This document shows, in pieces, positions 48,500 through 57,482 of a DNA stretch of 64,000 bases. The notes under the pieces were generated by a model that was not told the origin of the DNA, ran no database searches, and saw only the letters and a program-made list of their open reading frames with translations. Source of the DNA: JBKQVT01 sp963727245. GTDB taxonomy: Bacteria > Planctomycetota > Planctomycetia > Pirellulales > Thermoguttaceae. The DNA lies in NCBI GenBank assembly GCA_963727245.1, contig CAVSFO010000005.1, positions 310,001-374,000 on the forward strand, given 5' to 3'. The position numbers and the translations under genes were made by a program. The number at the start of each line of letters is the position of its first letter. The stretch's first letter is position 1.

Positions 48500-48572
48500 G
48501 GGCCCGTAGCTCAGCGGTCAGAGCAGGGGACTCATAATCCCTTGGTCCCAGGTTCGATCCCTGGCGGGCCTA
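48500..48572 (+). tRNA. tRNA with CAU anticodon (Met or lysidine-type Ile)
   Basis: A complete cloverleaf of 73 nt: acceptor GGGCCCG (48500-48506) with CGGGCCT (48565-48571), anticodon stem GGGGA/TCCCT around loop CTCATAA with CAT at 48533-48535, and T arm CCAGG-TTCGATC-CCTGG. The discriminator is A, and no CCA is encoded. CTCATAATC is common to both elongator tRNA-Met and tRNA-Ile(CAU), so the amino acid depends on TilS modification and cannot be decided by eye. Confidence 0.92.
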
Positions 48573-49522
48573 CTTGCTACATAACGACTTACGTCGATTT
48601 GACGCGGCAACCGAGAAGGTGTAGTTGGGTGTAGTTTCCTAGCCTATCTTGCCCGGCTTCTGAAGTCAACCATTGGCCCTGGAAAAGCGGCCGGCCGGCG
48701 GGCGGAATCGACAGGAAAATCCACGGGGCTCCCCGTGGTCGGCCGGCGGTCCCGGATCGGCGGCGGGGCACCGGATCGACACGGCGGCCGGCGCCCCGGG
48801 GTGTCGGCCGGCGGGCCGGCAGTCGCCCTGAAGGCAACATCGCGGGCCACCGGAGGCCCGTCACGGGGCGTGACAACAAGGATTGGTTGTCACCTGGTTG
48901 TCACCTGGCTGTCACCTGCGGATGCCTTGGATGCCGACAACCAGCGGGAGCAAGGGATACTCATCTTCGCACGGGAGGAAAGCCCGCGGGGCGAATTTGG
49001 CCGATTTTGCATGGGTGGGGGCCCCCGTCCTGCCAGTAAGGGCGGGGCCGCGGGGCCGGGGTATCATCGGCCAGCGGCCCCGGGTGTCGGCCGGCGGACT
49101 TACCGGAGGTGGGCGGCGGGTAAGTCCGCCGGCCGTGACAACAAGGCAGGACAGAGGTTACGGCGGAGGGGCGGACTTACGGACATGGGCTGCCCTTCAT
49201 CGTCTAAGGAAAGAGAGATTCCCTCCCACAAATTGATTAAATTTACAGTTGAAAAGAGAAGTAAGTCCGCTAAGTCCGCTCCCGTGCGTAACTGCTTGTC
49301 TGGCCGGTAGTTACGTCGGCGGACTTACCCTTTTCGAGCCGGCGGACTTGCCGGGCGGCTGCCGAGTCTCTGCCGCCGTCGTTACTAAAGGCCCGGCAAT
49401 CGCCCAGGGCGGTCACGGCGGCCCACCGGAGCGGCGGCCCGTCACGGGGCCGACAAGTTGCCCAGGCAGCATCGCGGGGCCACCGGATCGACAACGGGGG
49501 TTCCAATACTCCTTTGTGGGAA
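48573..49522. other. 950-bp gene-free region downstream of the tRNA, mosaic of short direct repeats
   Basis: No convincing gene in any frame. The sequence is a patchwork of recurring short motifs: GGCGGACTTAC or its complement at least six times (49095-49350), GGGTGTCGGCCGGCGG twice, GTGACAACAAGG twice, ATCGCGGGGCCACCGGATCG-like units twice, and three tandem GGTTGTCACCT units at 48886-48917. GGTGTAGTTGGGTGTAG lies just after the tRNA. It may be an eroded integrated element or repeat expansion; no integrase is present. Confidence 0.6.
48886..48917. repeat. Three tandem GGTTGTCACCT units
   Basis: GGTTGTCACCT, GGTTGTCACCT and GGCTGTCACCT follow directly, an 11-bp direct repeat with near-palindromic AGGTGACA halves. 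Confidence 0.65.
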
Positions 49523-49777
49523 TTACTTCCACGCATCATCGTTAGCCTTGTCACGAACCTTCCGAATCAAGTCATCCTTTGCGGCACGCTCATCAGCATC
49601 CAGCAGGGTGTCGGGGGTTCCTAAGAGATGCTTCATTCGCTCACCCTCAAAATCGGGTGCCGGGTGGTGTGTCGGCGGGTTGCTTATTATGACAGCGGCA
49701 ATGATGAAGCCAACCATCAAACCGCCGACAATGCCAACCACGCAACCAGCAAGCCGCTTTTCATTCAATTCATTCAT
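49523..49777 (-). CDS. Small single-helix membrane protein
   Basis: A 84-residue protein from ATG 49777: MNELNEKRLAG, a membrane helix (VVGIVGGLMVGFIIAAVIIS, about 13-32), then a charged helical domain (DEGRM...LLDADERAAKDDLIRKV). Codon use and composition look coding, yet no family is recognised. Its ATG overlaps the TGA of an upstream small ORF (ATGA), implying translational coupling. Confidence 0.55.
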   Translation of the reverse strand: MNELNEKRLAGCVVGIVGGLMVGFIIAAVIISNPPTHHPAPDFEGERMKHLLGTPDTLLDADERAAKDDLIRKVRDKANDDAWK

Positions 49778-49857
49778 GGCAAAGGCCCGTTTATGGCTTG
49801 ATGCAATTCGTCCAACAGTTTTTGCAATTCCTCCCGACTTAATCGTATCTGCCATCC
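49774..49857 (-). CDS. Tiny ORF ending in an amphipathic helix, coupled to the next gene; 5' part unclear
   Basis: The frame ending at 49774 reads GGWQIRLSREELQKLLDELH, then QAINGPLP, a coding-like amphipathic helix. Its true start is unclear. Upstream in this frame lies a run of nine C (nine G at 49872-49880 on the plus strand), and beyond the run another frame reads SGGTGDHTGPPP. A frame slip in the homopolymer, biological or technical, would extend the protein. Coordinates given cover only the well-supported end. Confidence 0.35.
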   Translation of the reverse strand, partial: GWQIRLSREELQKLLDELHQAINGPLP

Positions 49858-49972
49858 GCCGTCCGGGGCTTGGGGGGGGGACCGGTGTGATCTCCCGTGC
49901 CCCCAGATCGCACAATCTTTTCCCCCAGCGCCTCTGCGCCTCTGCGCGAGCCTTGTTTTCCTGCCGCCCCGG

Positions 49973-50419
49973 CTACCGCGACCGGCGGCTGTCCTCCTCC
50001 ATGCCGTCAATATAACGCCGCAGCCGCTCCAACTCGTCGGTCACGTGCCGCAGCTTCAGCAGGTTCTCTACCCGCTTGACCAACTCGATCTTGTTGATCG
50101 GCTTGCTGAGAAAATCGTCGCACCCGCAGGCCACCGCCCGCTCGATGTCGCCCAACTCGGTCAGGGCCGTCACCATCAGAATCATGATGTGGCTGGTTTC
50201 CGGGTCCTTCTTGAGCGTCTTGCAGACCTCGAAGCCGCTGAGTTTCGGCATCATGATGTCCAGCAGGACCAGGTCGGGGCGGAACTCGGCCACCTTCTCC
50301 AGCGTCTGCCGGCCGTCGGTGGCCACCGCGGTCTGGCACTGCATGTCGTTGAGATACGCCTCCAGCAACTCCACGTTGGTGAGGTTGTCGTCGGCGATGA
50401 GAATTCTGCTCTTGGACAT
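49973..50419 (-). CDS. Single-domain CheY-like response regulator
   Basis: A 148-residue cytoplasmic receiver. It has the acidic pair in ILIADDNLTN, the phospho-acceptor Asp in LVLLDIMMPKLSG (about residue 53), Thr in MVTALTE and Lys in FLSKPINKIEL. A C-terminal helix RVENLLKLRHVTDELERLRR follows, without an output domain. It lies 4 bp upstream of glyA's stop codon side by side on the minus strand (glyA is upstream), so it may be co-transcribed with glyA. No kinase is adjacent. Confidence 0.9.
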   Translation of the reverse strand: MSKSRILIADDNLTNVELLEAYLNDMQCQTAVATDGRQTLEKVAEFRPDLVLLDIMMPKLSGFEVCKTLKKDPETSHIMILMVTALTELGDIERAVACGCDDFLSKPINKIELVKRVENLLKLRHVTDELERLRRYIDGMEEDSRRSR

Positions 50420-50423
50420 GTCC

Positions 50424-51674
50424 CTAATCCCTTGCCTCTATCCCCGGCACCGGAAACTGCCGGCACAGCTCCGACACGGCGCCGGCGACTCGCGCGGTCA
50501 CCCGGCCGTCGTCCGGCGCGCGGAGCACCTCCAGGATCCAGCCGCCGATGGTCCGCATGGTGTCGCACGTCATGCCCCGGCTGGTCAGGGCCGGCGTGCC
50601 GATGCGAATGCCGGAAGGGTCCATCGGCTTGCGCTGGTCGAAGGGGATCATGTTCTTGTTGACGGTGATGCGGCAGCGGCCCAGGGCCGTTTCCGCCTGC
50701 CTGCCGGTCAGTCCCAAGGCGGTCACGTCAGCCAGCATGAGGTGGTTGTCGGTGCCGCCACTGACCAATCGCAGCCCGCCGCTCAAGAGCACCTCGGCCA
50801 GGGCCTTGGCATTGTCGATGATCTGCCGGGCGTACTGCTTGAAGGCCGGCGTCAGGGCCTCGCCCAAGCAGACCGCCTTGCCGGCGATCACATGCATCAG
50901 CGGGCCGCCTTGCGTGCCGGGAAACACGGAGCGATCAATGTCCTTGGCATAGACCTCCTTGCAGAGAATCATGCCGCCGCGCGGACCGCGCAGCGTCTTG
51001 TGCGTCGTCGTGCTGACGTAGTCCGACACCGGCACCGGGTCGTCATGCAGCCCCGCCGCCACCAGCCCCGCATAGTGCGCCATGTCCACAAACAGCTTGG
51101 CGCCGCATTCCCGGGCGATCTCGGCGAAGCGGGCGTGCGGCATCTCGCGCGGATAGGCGCTGGCCCCCGCCACAATCAGCTTCGGCTTGTGCTCCCGCGC
51201 CAGCTTGGCCACTTGGTCGAGGTCGATGCGGTGGGTGTCGGGCCGGACCCCGTAGCTGAAAAAATGGTACAGCTTGCCCGAGATGTTCAGCTTCATGCCG
51301 TGGCTGAGGTGGCCGCCGTGGGCCAGATCAAGCCCCAGCACCGGATCGCCCGGCTCCAGCGTGGAAAAATAGACCGCCGTGTTGGCCTGGGCGCCGGAAT
51401 GCGGCTGCACGTTGACGTGCTCGGCGTGAAACAACTCCTTGGCGCGGTTGCGGGCGAGTTCTTCGGCCTGATCGACAAACTCGCAGCCGCCGTAATACCG
51501 CTTGCCCGGGTAGCCCTCCGCATACTTGTTCGTCAGCACGCTGCCCACGGCCTGCATGACCGCCGGGCTGGTGTAGTTCTCGCTGGCGATCATTTCCAGG
51601 CCGTCGCGCTGGCGGGCGATCTCGCCGGCGATGGCGGCCCAAACTTGCGGGTCTTGTTGTTCGAGGCGGTTCAT
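50424..51674 (-). CDS. glyA: Serine hydroxymethyltransferase
   Basis: A 416-residue PLP enzyme that interconverts serine and glycine with tetrahydrofolate. It has the normal length and all landmarks: MIASENYTSP, EGYPGKRYYGGCE, NVQPHSGAQAN, VDMAHYAGLVAAG and the PLP lysine in STTTHKTLRGPRGG (about 228). C-terminal RIGTPALTSRG closes the site. The start was set at ATG 51674 (MNRLEQQDP); upstream in-frame codons are not family-like. Regulation is not visible. Confidence 0.97.
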   Translation of the reverse strand: MNRLEQQDPQVWAAIAGEIARQRDGLEMIASENYTSPAVMQAVGSVLTNKYAEGYPGKRYYGGCEFVDQAEELARNRAKELFHAEHVNVQPHSGAQANTAVYFSTLEPGDPVLGLDLAHGGHLSHGMKLNISGKLYHFFSYGVRPDTHRIDLDQVAKLAREHKPKLIVAGASAYPREMPHARFAEIARECGAKLFVDMAHYAGLVAAGLHDDPVPVSDYVSTTTHKTLRGPRGGMILCKEVYAKDIDRSVFPGTQGGPLMHVIAGKAVCLGEALTPAFKQYARQIIDNAKALAEVLLSGGLRLVSGGTDNHLMLADVTALGLTGRQAETALGRCRITVNKNMIPFDQRKPMDPSGIRIGTPALTSRGMTCDTMRTIGGWILEVLRAPDDGRVTARVAGAVSELCRQFPVPGIEARD

Positions 51675-52226
51675 GGAGGTTGCTTGCTCCTGGCGAAATC
51701 CATGCAGGCGACGGCGCCGCAGACCGGTGCACACGGTCCTGGGCCTTGGATTCTGTTACCAAAACCCCTATTGTGAGCTTCCCCGGCCGGTTCGTCAACC
51801 CTGCCAGCACGCCCGCAGCCCGCTTGCCGGCGGCTCGCCCCGGTGCTAAGGTGGCATTTCATGAAGCCAAGATCCGGGGACGTGAGCCGTTGCTGTTACG
51901 CACGGGTCGTAACGACTAACAGGCTCTTGCCCCAAAGGGGCGCAATAGCATAGCCCAGGGTTGCCGCGCAGCGGCTACCCTGGGCTTCGGACGGCGAGAA
52001 ATCCAAAACCCCAACGGGGTTTCGTTTCGCGCACCGCCCGTGCAACCCCGGTGGGGTTGAGGCCGAGGGTGGCCCGCCAACCCAGGGTAGCCGCTGCGCG
52101 GCAACCCTGGGCTAAATTATCACAGCCCCTTCGGGGCGAGGACATTTCCGGAAACAACGACTTGTGTGCAACAACGGGGACGCAAGCCCCCGGACAAGAA
52201 CGCCAAGCGATCGTGGAGAACCGCTC
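51675..52226. other. Intergenic region between glyA and the M28 peptidase, with a family D composite
   Basis: Divergent genes flank it, so both promoters should lie here, but no clear -35/-10 pair is visible. Nearly half is the family D composite repeat at 51921-52140. No gene is supported. Confidence 0.55.
51921..52140. repeat. Family D composite repeat, copy 2
   Basis: CCCCAAAGGGGCG, AGCCCAGGGTTGCCGCGCAG facing GGCTACCCTGGGCT, a middle CCCCAACGGGGTTTCG / CCCCGGTGGGGTTG unit, then a second inverted pair GGGTAGCCGCTGCGCGGCAA and AATTATCACAGCCCCTTCGG. It is a longer version of 36265-36350, with the same part order. Confidence 0.75.
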
Positions 52227-55151
52227 ATGCCGGAACAAGGCTGGAAACGATTGACCGCCGGCGCGCCGTGGTTTCGCGGACCCGGCAAGTACCCCATCGC
52301 CGCCTATTCCGAGTTCATGCCGCCGCCGCGGCTGGGACGGAAGCCTTATGACCGCGGCGAGGACGAAATCGACGCCGAGGTCTTCGACCCGGTCGATCCC
52401 TGGGGCTGGAAGATCAGCGAGTATGAAGAAGCGGTGGAATTGCAGGCGGGCCTGCTGCAGGTGGCCGAGCAACTGTTGGGCGTGTTGCGGCACCTGGGCC
52501 GCGGCGAGTCGGCCCACGGCATCGCCCGCGGCAAGCTGCTGGGAAATCCCTACTGGCCCGAGCGCCTTCACCAGCGCAGGGCGCCCGCCCAGGAACGCTA
52601 CGTGCTGTTGCTGCCCTTGGCCATTTCCCGCACCCAGGACGACAAGGGCCGCCTGCGCTGGACGCTCTTCGGCGCCAGCCAGCAGGGACCGGGCCGGGCA
52701 TTTTGGCGCAGCTTCTATGCCGCGCCGCGGGCCGAGCTGCCCGCCGAAACCGCGCTGGGGTTCCTGCGCCGGCTGCTGGCGGCCGCCTATGATGAGCCGG
52801 CGGCCGATCTGGCCGACTTGCGCCGGGCCGGACTGCGGATCTATTCCAGCCCGGACTATGCCCTGCTGCCGTCGTGGGACGAGGAGCCGCTGCCCTCGTG
52901 GAGTGCCCCCTTTCGCTGGAGGCCGGGGCAATCGCTGCGCGGCGTCCGCTACCTGTTGACGTTTTGTCCCTTCGACCGCCTGCCCGCCACCGTCAGCCGT
53001 GCCTACCTGGCCGGCGACCTGCACTTGCTCCCCTTCCCCGGCAGCCTGCTGTTCTTCGGGGCGCCGGGCTATCTGAGGTTGGAGAAGGAGCTTCCCGGGG
53101 CCGTGCAGATTCCGCTCTTGCACTCGCTCCATCGCCACGAGGCGCCGTGGGGAATTCGCATTCCGCAGTCGGGTTGGATGCACGAAGCGCCGCCGGGCGC
53201 ACCCGCGCCGCACGCGGATTTTGGCCCGATTCGCGGCACATTCCGCCGCACGCACCGCTGGGCCCGCGTGACGCGCCACCAGGACGAACTGGCCACGACC
53301 GAGGCCACCGAGGACAAGCTGGCGCACGTCCTCTTCAGCGCCGCCCCCGGCGACGTGGGCCTCTACGGCAAGCCGATGGCCCGCAATGCCCAAATCTGGA
53401 CCGACGATTTCCGTCTCCTCCTCGATGGTCCCCGGGCCACGGCCGCCGCGTTGAAGCGAGCGGCCAATCGCCTGGCCGGCGGGGGCCTGTTCGGCTATCG
53501 GCTCTTCTATCCGCCCATGCGAGTCGGACGGCATGAAGTGTTTTGGCACCGCCCGCTGGTCGCCTTCCCCGCGCCCGGGACCGGCCAGCCGACGCTCCTG
53601 CCCGACGCCCCGGCGGGCTGGCTCACCGCGAGCTTGCCGGTCGGCGGCCGGCGGAGCGGCAACCGGAGTTGTGGCCGCGGTTGGCGGCGCGGGCCGACCA
53701 TCAAGAGGCCGTCCGCCTGCTGCTGGGTCGCTCCGAACCGCACTACCACCGCGCCATGCTGAACGTCCGCAAGCTGCTTGACACCTGGGAAATGCGGGGC
53801 CGCCGGCCGCTGGAAGCCGGTTTCGCCCGGCAGTTGCTCACCCTGCCCAAGGAAGTGTCGCTGGAAGACTGGTTCCGCAGGCTGCCCGAGATCGCGGCCG
53901 ATCGCGCGGCGGCCGAGCGGCTGGTCGAGCGGCTCCGCCAATGCGTCCAGCAGGCGGAGCCGTCGCCGGCGGCGGAGCCCGCTTCGCTTACCTTCGCCGC
54001 CACGGCCCAACGGCGCTTCGAGGAGGACTATTGGCAGACCATCGCCCTGCTGGCCACAGGCCGCTTCGTCAACAAGGACAACGCCGACTGCATCCACGAT
54101 CCGGCCACGCAATCCCAGTTGTCGCACCACGACCGCGATCTGGAATCGCTGGGCGATTATCTGCTGGAGCACTACCGGCGGATCGTCGAGGCCGCGGGAA
54201 TGACCGGCCGCGCGCTGGCCGGCGAGCTGCCTTTCCGCTGGCAAACCGACTTCCACTTTCCCTGGTCGGGCGGCTGGCTGAAGAACCAAAGCGACCAGAC
54301 CTATGAACGCAACCTCGTCGTGGTCATCCCCGGCCGCGACCGCCGCCGCGCCATCGTCATGGCCGATCATTACGACACCGCCTACATGGAAGACCGCTTC
54401 GGCTACACGAGCGGAGGCGGCGGACCGCGGCTGGCGGCCGCCGGCGCCGACGATAACCATTCGGCCACGGCCGCGCTGATGCTGGCGGCCCCGCTGTTCC
54501 TGGACCTGGCGCGGCAAGGCAAGCTGCAGTGCGACATATGGCTGGTGCACCTCACCGGCGAAGAGTTCCCCAGCGATTGCATGGGCGCACGCCATCTCTG
54601 CCAATGCCTGGTGGAAGGCGACCTGAAGATCCGGTTGGCCAACGGGCGATGGCGCGATCTGTCGGGCACGCGCGTTGCCGGGGTCTACGTGCTCGAACAT
54701 GGTCGCGCACAACAACGACCACGACCGCGACGTGTTTCAAATCTGCCCCGGCCGCGGACGGCAGTCGATGTGGCTGGCCGAGCAGGCGCACGCCGCCAAC
54801 CAGCTCTGGAACGCCGCGGCGCCCGAGTGGAACCGCCGCGGCGGCCGCCACGGCCGCGGACAGCGGAGCGCCGACGGACGGACGCTCCCGGCGCCGGCCT
54901 CGCATCCGCACTTGTACGGCGAGGTCCGCCCCCCCTACAATCCCCGCAGCACGCTCTACAACACCGACGGCCAGATCTTCTCCGACGCCGGCGTGCCGGT
55001 GGTCCTCTTCATGGAGAATTACGACATCAACCGGCAAGGCTATCACGACAGCCACGATACGATGGCCAACATCGACCTGGATTACGGCGCCGCGGTGGCG
55101 GCCATTGCCATCGAGTCGGTGGCCCGTGCGGCGACGCAATCCCCGCCGTGA
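52227..55151 (+). CDS. M28-type zinc peptidase domain with a large unrecognised N-terminal region, two frameshifts
   Basis: About 974 residues from ATG 52227 (GGAGAA upstream), with frame changes near 53640 and 54695 that cancel. The C-terminal 350 residues carry an M28 aminopeptidase core: MADHYDTAYMED (first His/Asp), AAGADDNHSATAALM (bridging Asp), HLTGEEFPSDCMGARH (catalytic Glu pair) and NYDINRQGYHDSHDTMANID (last His). The N-terminal about 600 residues lack a signal peptide and match no domain I recognise; YVLLLPLAISRTQDD and PATVSRAYLAGDLHLLPFPG are representative. No neighbour explains its role. Confidence 0.75.
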
Positions 55152-55156
55152 TCAGC

Positions 55157-55226
55157 GTAGGTCAGGCACCCCGTGCCTGACACTTTTCCGCACGAGGGCC
55201 GTCAGGCACGCCCGTGCCTGACCTAC
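55157..55226. repeat. Family B inverted repeat, copy 3
   Basis: GTAGGTCAGGCACCCCGTGC and inverse CCCGTGCCTGACCTAC enclose about 27 nt, between the M28 gene and the convergent RRM gene. Confidence 0.75.
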
Positions 55227-55336
55227 CGTTACGGGAAGCCACCGGCACTTGGAGCGCAGGGACAGAGAGGGAATCGCCCGGCGGCCCGACGCCTGGGCGA
55301 TTCCTGGGTGTCTGCAACTGGCCCGGCCGAGCGGCT

Positions 55337-55723
55337 CTACCAGCGGTCTCCGCCGCCACCTCCACCGCCGCCGCCGCCGCGAGGACCGCGACCGCCGCCG
55401 CCGCCCTTGCCGCCGCGTCCACCGCGGCCGCCGCCGTAGCCACCGCCACCGCCGCCGCCGCCACCGCCGCCGCGCGGACCTTTGTCTTCGGCCTCGTTCA
55501 CCTTGATGGTGCGGCCGTCCAACTCGCTGCCGTCCATCTCGGTGATGGCACTGGCAGCACCTTCATCATTGGCGAAGGTCACAAACCCGAAACCACGGGA
55601 ACGCCCGGTCTCACGATCGGTAATCACCTTGGCTTCAACGATCTCGCCAAATCGCGAGAATGCACCTTGCAAGCCCTCGTCTGTCGTGCCCCAACTCAAA
55701 CCGCCCACAAACAACTTCTTCAT
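55337..55723 (-). CDS. Glycine-rich RRM RNA-binding protein
   Basis: A 128-residue cytoplasmic RNA-binding protein. The single RRM (residues 2-78) has RNP2 KLFVGGLSW (3-11) and RNP1 RGFGFVTF (43-50). The C-terminal 45 residues are almost pure Gly with Arg, Tyr and Lys (GGGGYGGGRGGRGGKG). Such proteins in planctomycetes and cyanobacteria are often cold-induced. The leader of about 230 nt to an AT-rich promoter-like patch at 55941-55970 fits post-transcriptional control. Confidence 0.93.
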   Translation of the reverse strand: MKKLFVGGLSWGTTDEGLQGAFSRFGEIVEAKVITDRETGRSRGFGFVTFANDEGAASAITEMDGSELDGRTIKVNEAEDKGPRGGGGGGGGGGGYGGGRGGRGGKGGGGGRGPRGGGGGGGGGGDRW

Positions 55724-55940
55724 CGCTACTGCTCACTCCTTCTGCGGCGCCGCCGAAGCAGCGGCGCACCCTCATTTCACACCGGGTCCCGTGGGTTTGT
55801 CGTCCTCGCTCCCCGAAGGATGGCCCCCAATGGCCACCCCAAAATCACAACTAAAATGATATCAAGTTCCTGATTCCTTGCAACGGGTCTTGACCCGAAA
55901 TATCACAAGCAAGAGAACGTTTTTCTATTCCGTCGCCAGG

Positions 55941-55970
55941 TTTAATAGGTCATTATCTTTATAATGTATA
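55941..55970 (-). promoter_or_regulatory. AT-rich promoter-like patch upstream of the RRM gene
   Basis: On the minus strand it reads TATACATTATAAAGATAATG, with two TATAAT-like hexamers. In a 65-70% GC genome this is conspicuous. A transcript from here would have a leader above 200 nt. No matching -35 is clear. Confidence 0.3.
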
Positions 55971-55990
55971 CCCTGCACATTGCCCAGCAT

Positions 55991-56095
55991 GTAGGTCAGG
56001 CACTCCGTGCCTGACGGCCCCGCCGGCTCGGGCAGCCTTCTGACGGCGCCGCGGGCCCTGGCAGCCTTCCGTCAGGCACAGAGTGCCTGACCTAC
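55991..56095. repeat. Family B inverted repeat, copy 4
   Basis: GTAGGTCAGGCACTCCGTGC and inverse GAGTGCCTGACCTAC enclose a spacer of about 60 nt, longer than in the other copies. Confidence 0.75.
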
Positions 56096-56289
56096 ATGGC
56101 TGACACAGCCGTGACACGCGATCAGTGGTCCGGCCGAGGGCGCAATGCGCGACGGGCTGGTCCCCTCGGTCCCCTCCAGTGGTCCACTTGCCCCCAAGGC
56201 GGCCGAAGTGCTATATTTCGTTGGCGTCGGCGGTCCGGAACGATCCAGTCCAACTCGAACGACGCCACGCCGTGGAAGGTCGGCACAGC

Positions 56290-57444
56290 ATGGAACGCCC
56301 AAATAAATCGTTGCCGCAATTGGACACCTATTACGCCCCTGCCGCCCGGGCCACCCGCGAGGAGTTCGTCCGGCAACAGGCCGCCGTCGAGGGCATGCCC
56401 CTGCTGCGCGAAGCCCTCAACGCCATGCCCCACATGGTCATGATCCTGAATGCCCAACGGCAGATCGTGATCGCCAACGACGCCGCGCTGCGCACGGTCC
56501 ATGCCGCCGCGGCCGACGTGCTGGCCAAGCGGCCGGGCGAGGCGGTCGCCTGCATCCGGGCCAAGGAAGGACCCGAAGGCTGCGGAACGGCCGAGCACTG
56601 CGCCACCTGCGGCGCCGTCCACGCCATCCTGGAAAGCAGCCGGCAGAACGGCCAGGTGGTGCGGGAATGCCGTATCCAGGTCGATACGCCCGACGGCGTC
56701 GCCCCCTTGGATTTGAAGGCCACCGCCACGCCCATCACCGTCGATGGCGAGCCGCTGACGGTCGTCGTGATGGAAGACATCAGCGAAAGCAAGCGGCTGG
56801 CGGTCCTGCAGCGGGTGTTCTTCCACAACGTCCTCAACACGGTCGGCTGCATTTCCTCCTGCGTCTACTGCCTGGCGGGAAGCCGGCAGTTGGCCGACGA
56901 CCTTTGCGACCTGCTCGGGCGGCTCAGCAAGCAGTTGACCGAAGAGATCGCCGGCCAGCGCGACTTGCTGGCGGCCGAGACCGGCGAGCTGGCGGTCCGC
57001 ATCGAGCCCGTGCAAACGCGCCGCCTGTTGGAAGAGTTGCGGCAGCAATACGGGCAGAGTCCCCTCACCGATCAGCGGGCCATCGACATGGGGGCGGTTT
57101 GGGACGGGACGATCATGACCGACCGGCGGCTCATGGCCCGGGTGGTCGGCAACATGCTGAAGAACGGCCTGGAGGCCACGGCTGCCGGTCAGGCGGTGAC
57201 GCTGGAGTGTCACGATCGCGGCCCCTCGGTGGCGATAGCCGTCCACAATCCGGACGCGATGCCGGCGGAAGTGCAACAGCAAGTGTTCCAGCGGTCGTTC
57301 AGCACGAAGGGACAGCCGGGCCGGGGCATCGGCACTTACAGCATGAAGCTTTTTGGCGAGCAGTATCTCGGCGGCAAGGTCGAGTTCATCAGTGTGGCCC
57401 CGCAAGGGACCACCTTCACGCTCACCGTGCCGAAGAAGCCGTGA
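56290..57444 (+). CDS. PAS-domain sensor histidine kinase with variant H-box
   Basis: A 384-residue soluble kinase. A PAS domain (about 40-160; MVMILNAQRQIVIANDAAL) includes an unusual Cys set (CIRAKEGPEGCGTAEHCATC). The H-box-like FFHNVLNTVGCISSC is at about 177-191, with His in place of the usual HELRTP. The HATPase has N-box NMLKNGLEAT (about 289-298), STKGQPGRGIGTYSMKL (G1/G2) and GTTFTLTVP at the end. The PAS cysteines suggest heme, iron-sulfur or redox sensing, by inference. ATG 56290 is chosen (MERPNKSLPQL). No partner regulator is adjacent. Confidence 0.85.
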   Translation: MERPNKSLPQLDTYYAPAARATREEFVRQQAAVEGMPLLREALNAMPHMVMILNAQRQIVIANDAALRTVHAAAADVLAKRPGEAVACIRAKEGPEGCGTAEHCATCGAVHAILESSRQNGQVVRECRIQVDTPDGVAPLDLKATATPITVDGEPLTVVVMEDISESKRLAVLQRVFFHNVLNTVGCISSCVYCLAGSRQLADDLCDLLGRLSKQLTEEIAGQRDLLAAETGELAVRIEPVQTRRLLEELRQQYGQSPLTDQRAIDMGAVWDGTIMTDRRLMARVVGNMLKNGLEATAAGQAVTLECHDRGPSVAIAVHNPDAMPAEVQQQVFQRSFSTKGQPGRGIGTYSMKLFGEQYLGGKVEFISVAPQGTTFTLTVPKKP

Positions 57445-57482
57445 GCGTCCTTTTTTCCGCCGATCCCCTGCGGTCGCTCAGG

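Larger units (their letters stand above)
55724..56289. other. Intergenic region between RRM and histidine-kinase genes
   Basis: No gene. It holds an unusually AT-rich patch (55860-55975) that probably contains the RRM promoter and leader, a family B repeat at 55991-56095, and a weak start region for the kinase. Nothing else is seen. Confidence 0.6.

Noticed and set aside
48886..48917. CRISPR-like array
   Set aside because: The three GGTTGTCACCT units are directly adjacent with no spacers, and no cas genes are present.
48735..49310. A 191-aa plus-strand ORF downstream of the tRNA
   Set aside because: Its composition is low-complexity Arg/Gly with repeated-motif content, it has no ribosome site, and it has no domain. 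It follows the DNA repeats rather than protein constraints.
48500..49522. Intact prophage or genomic island at the tRNA
   Set aside because: No integrase, no structural or replication genes, and no visible duplicated tRNA end within the window.
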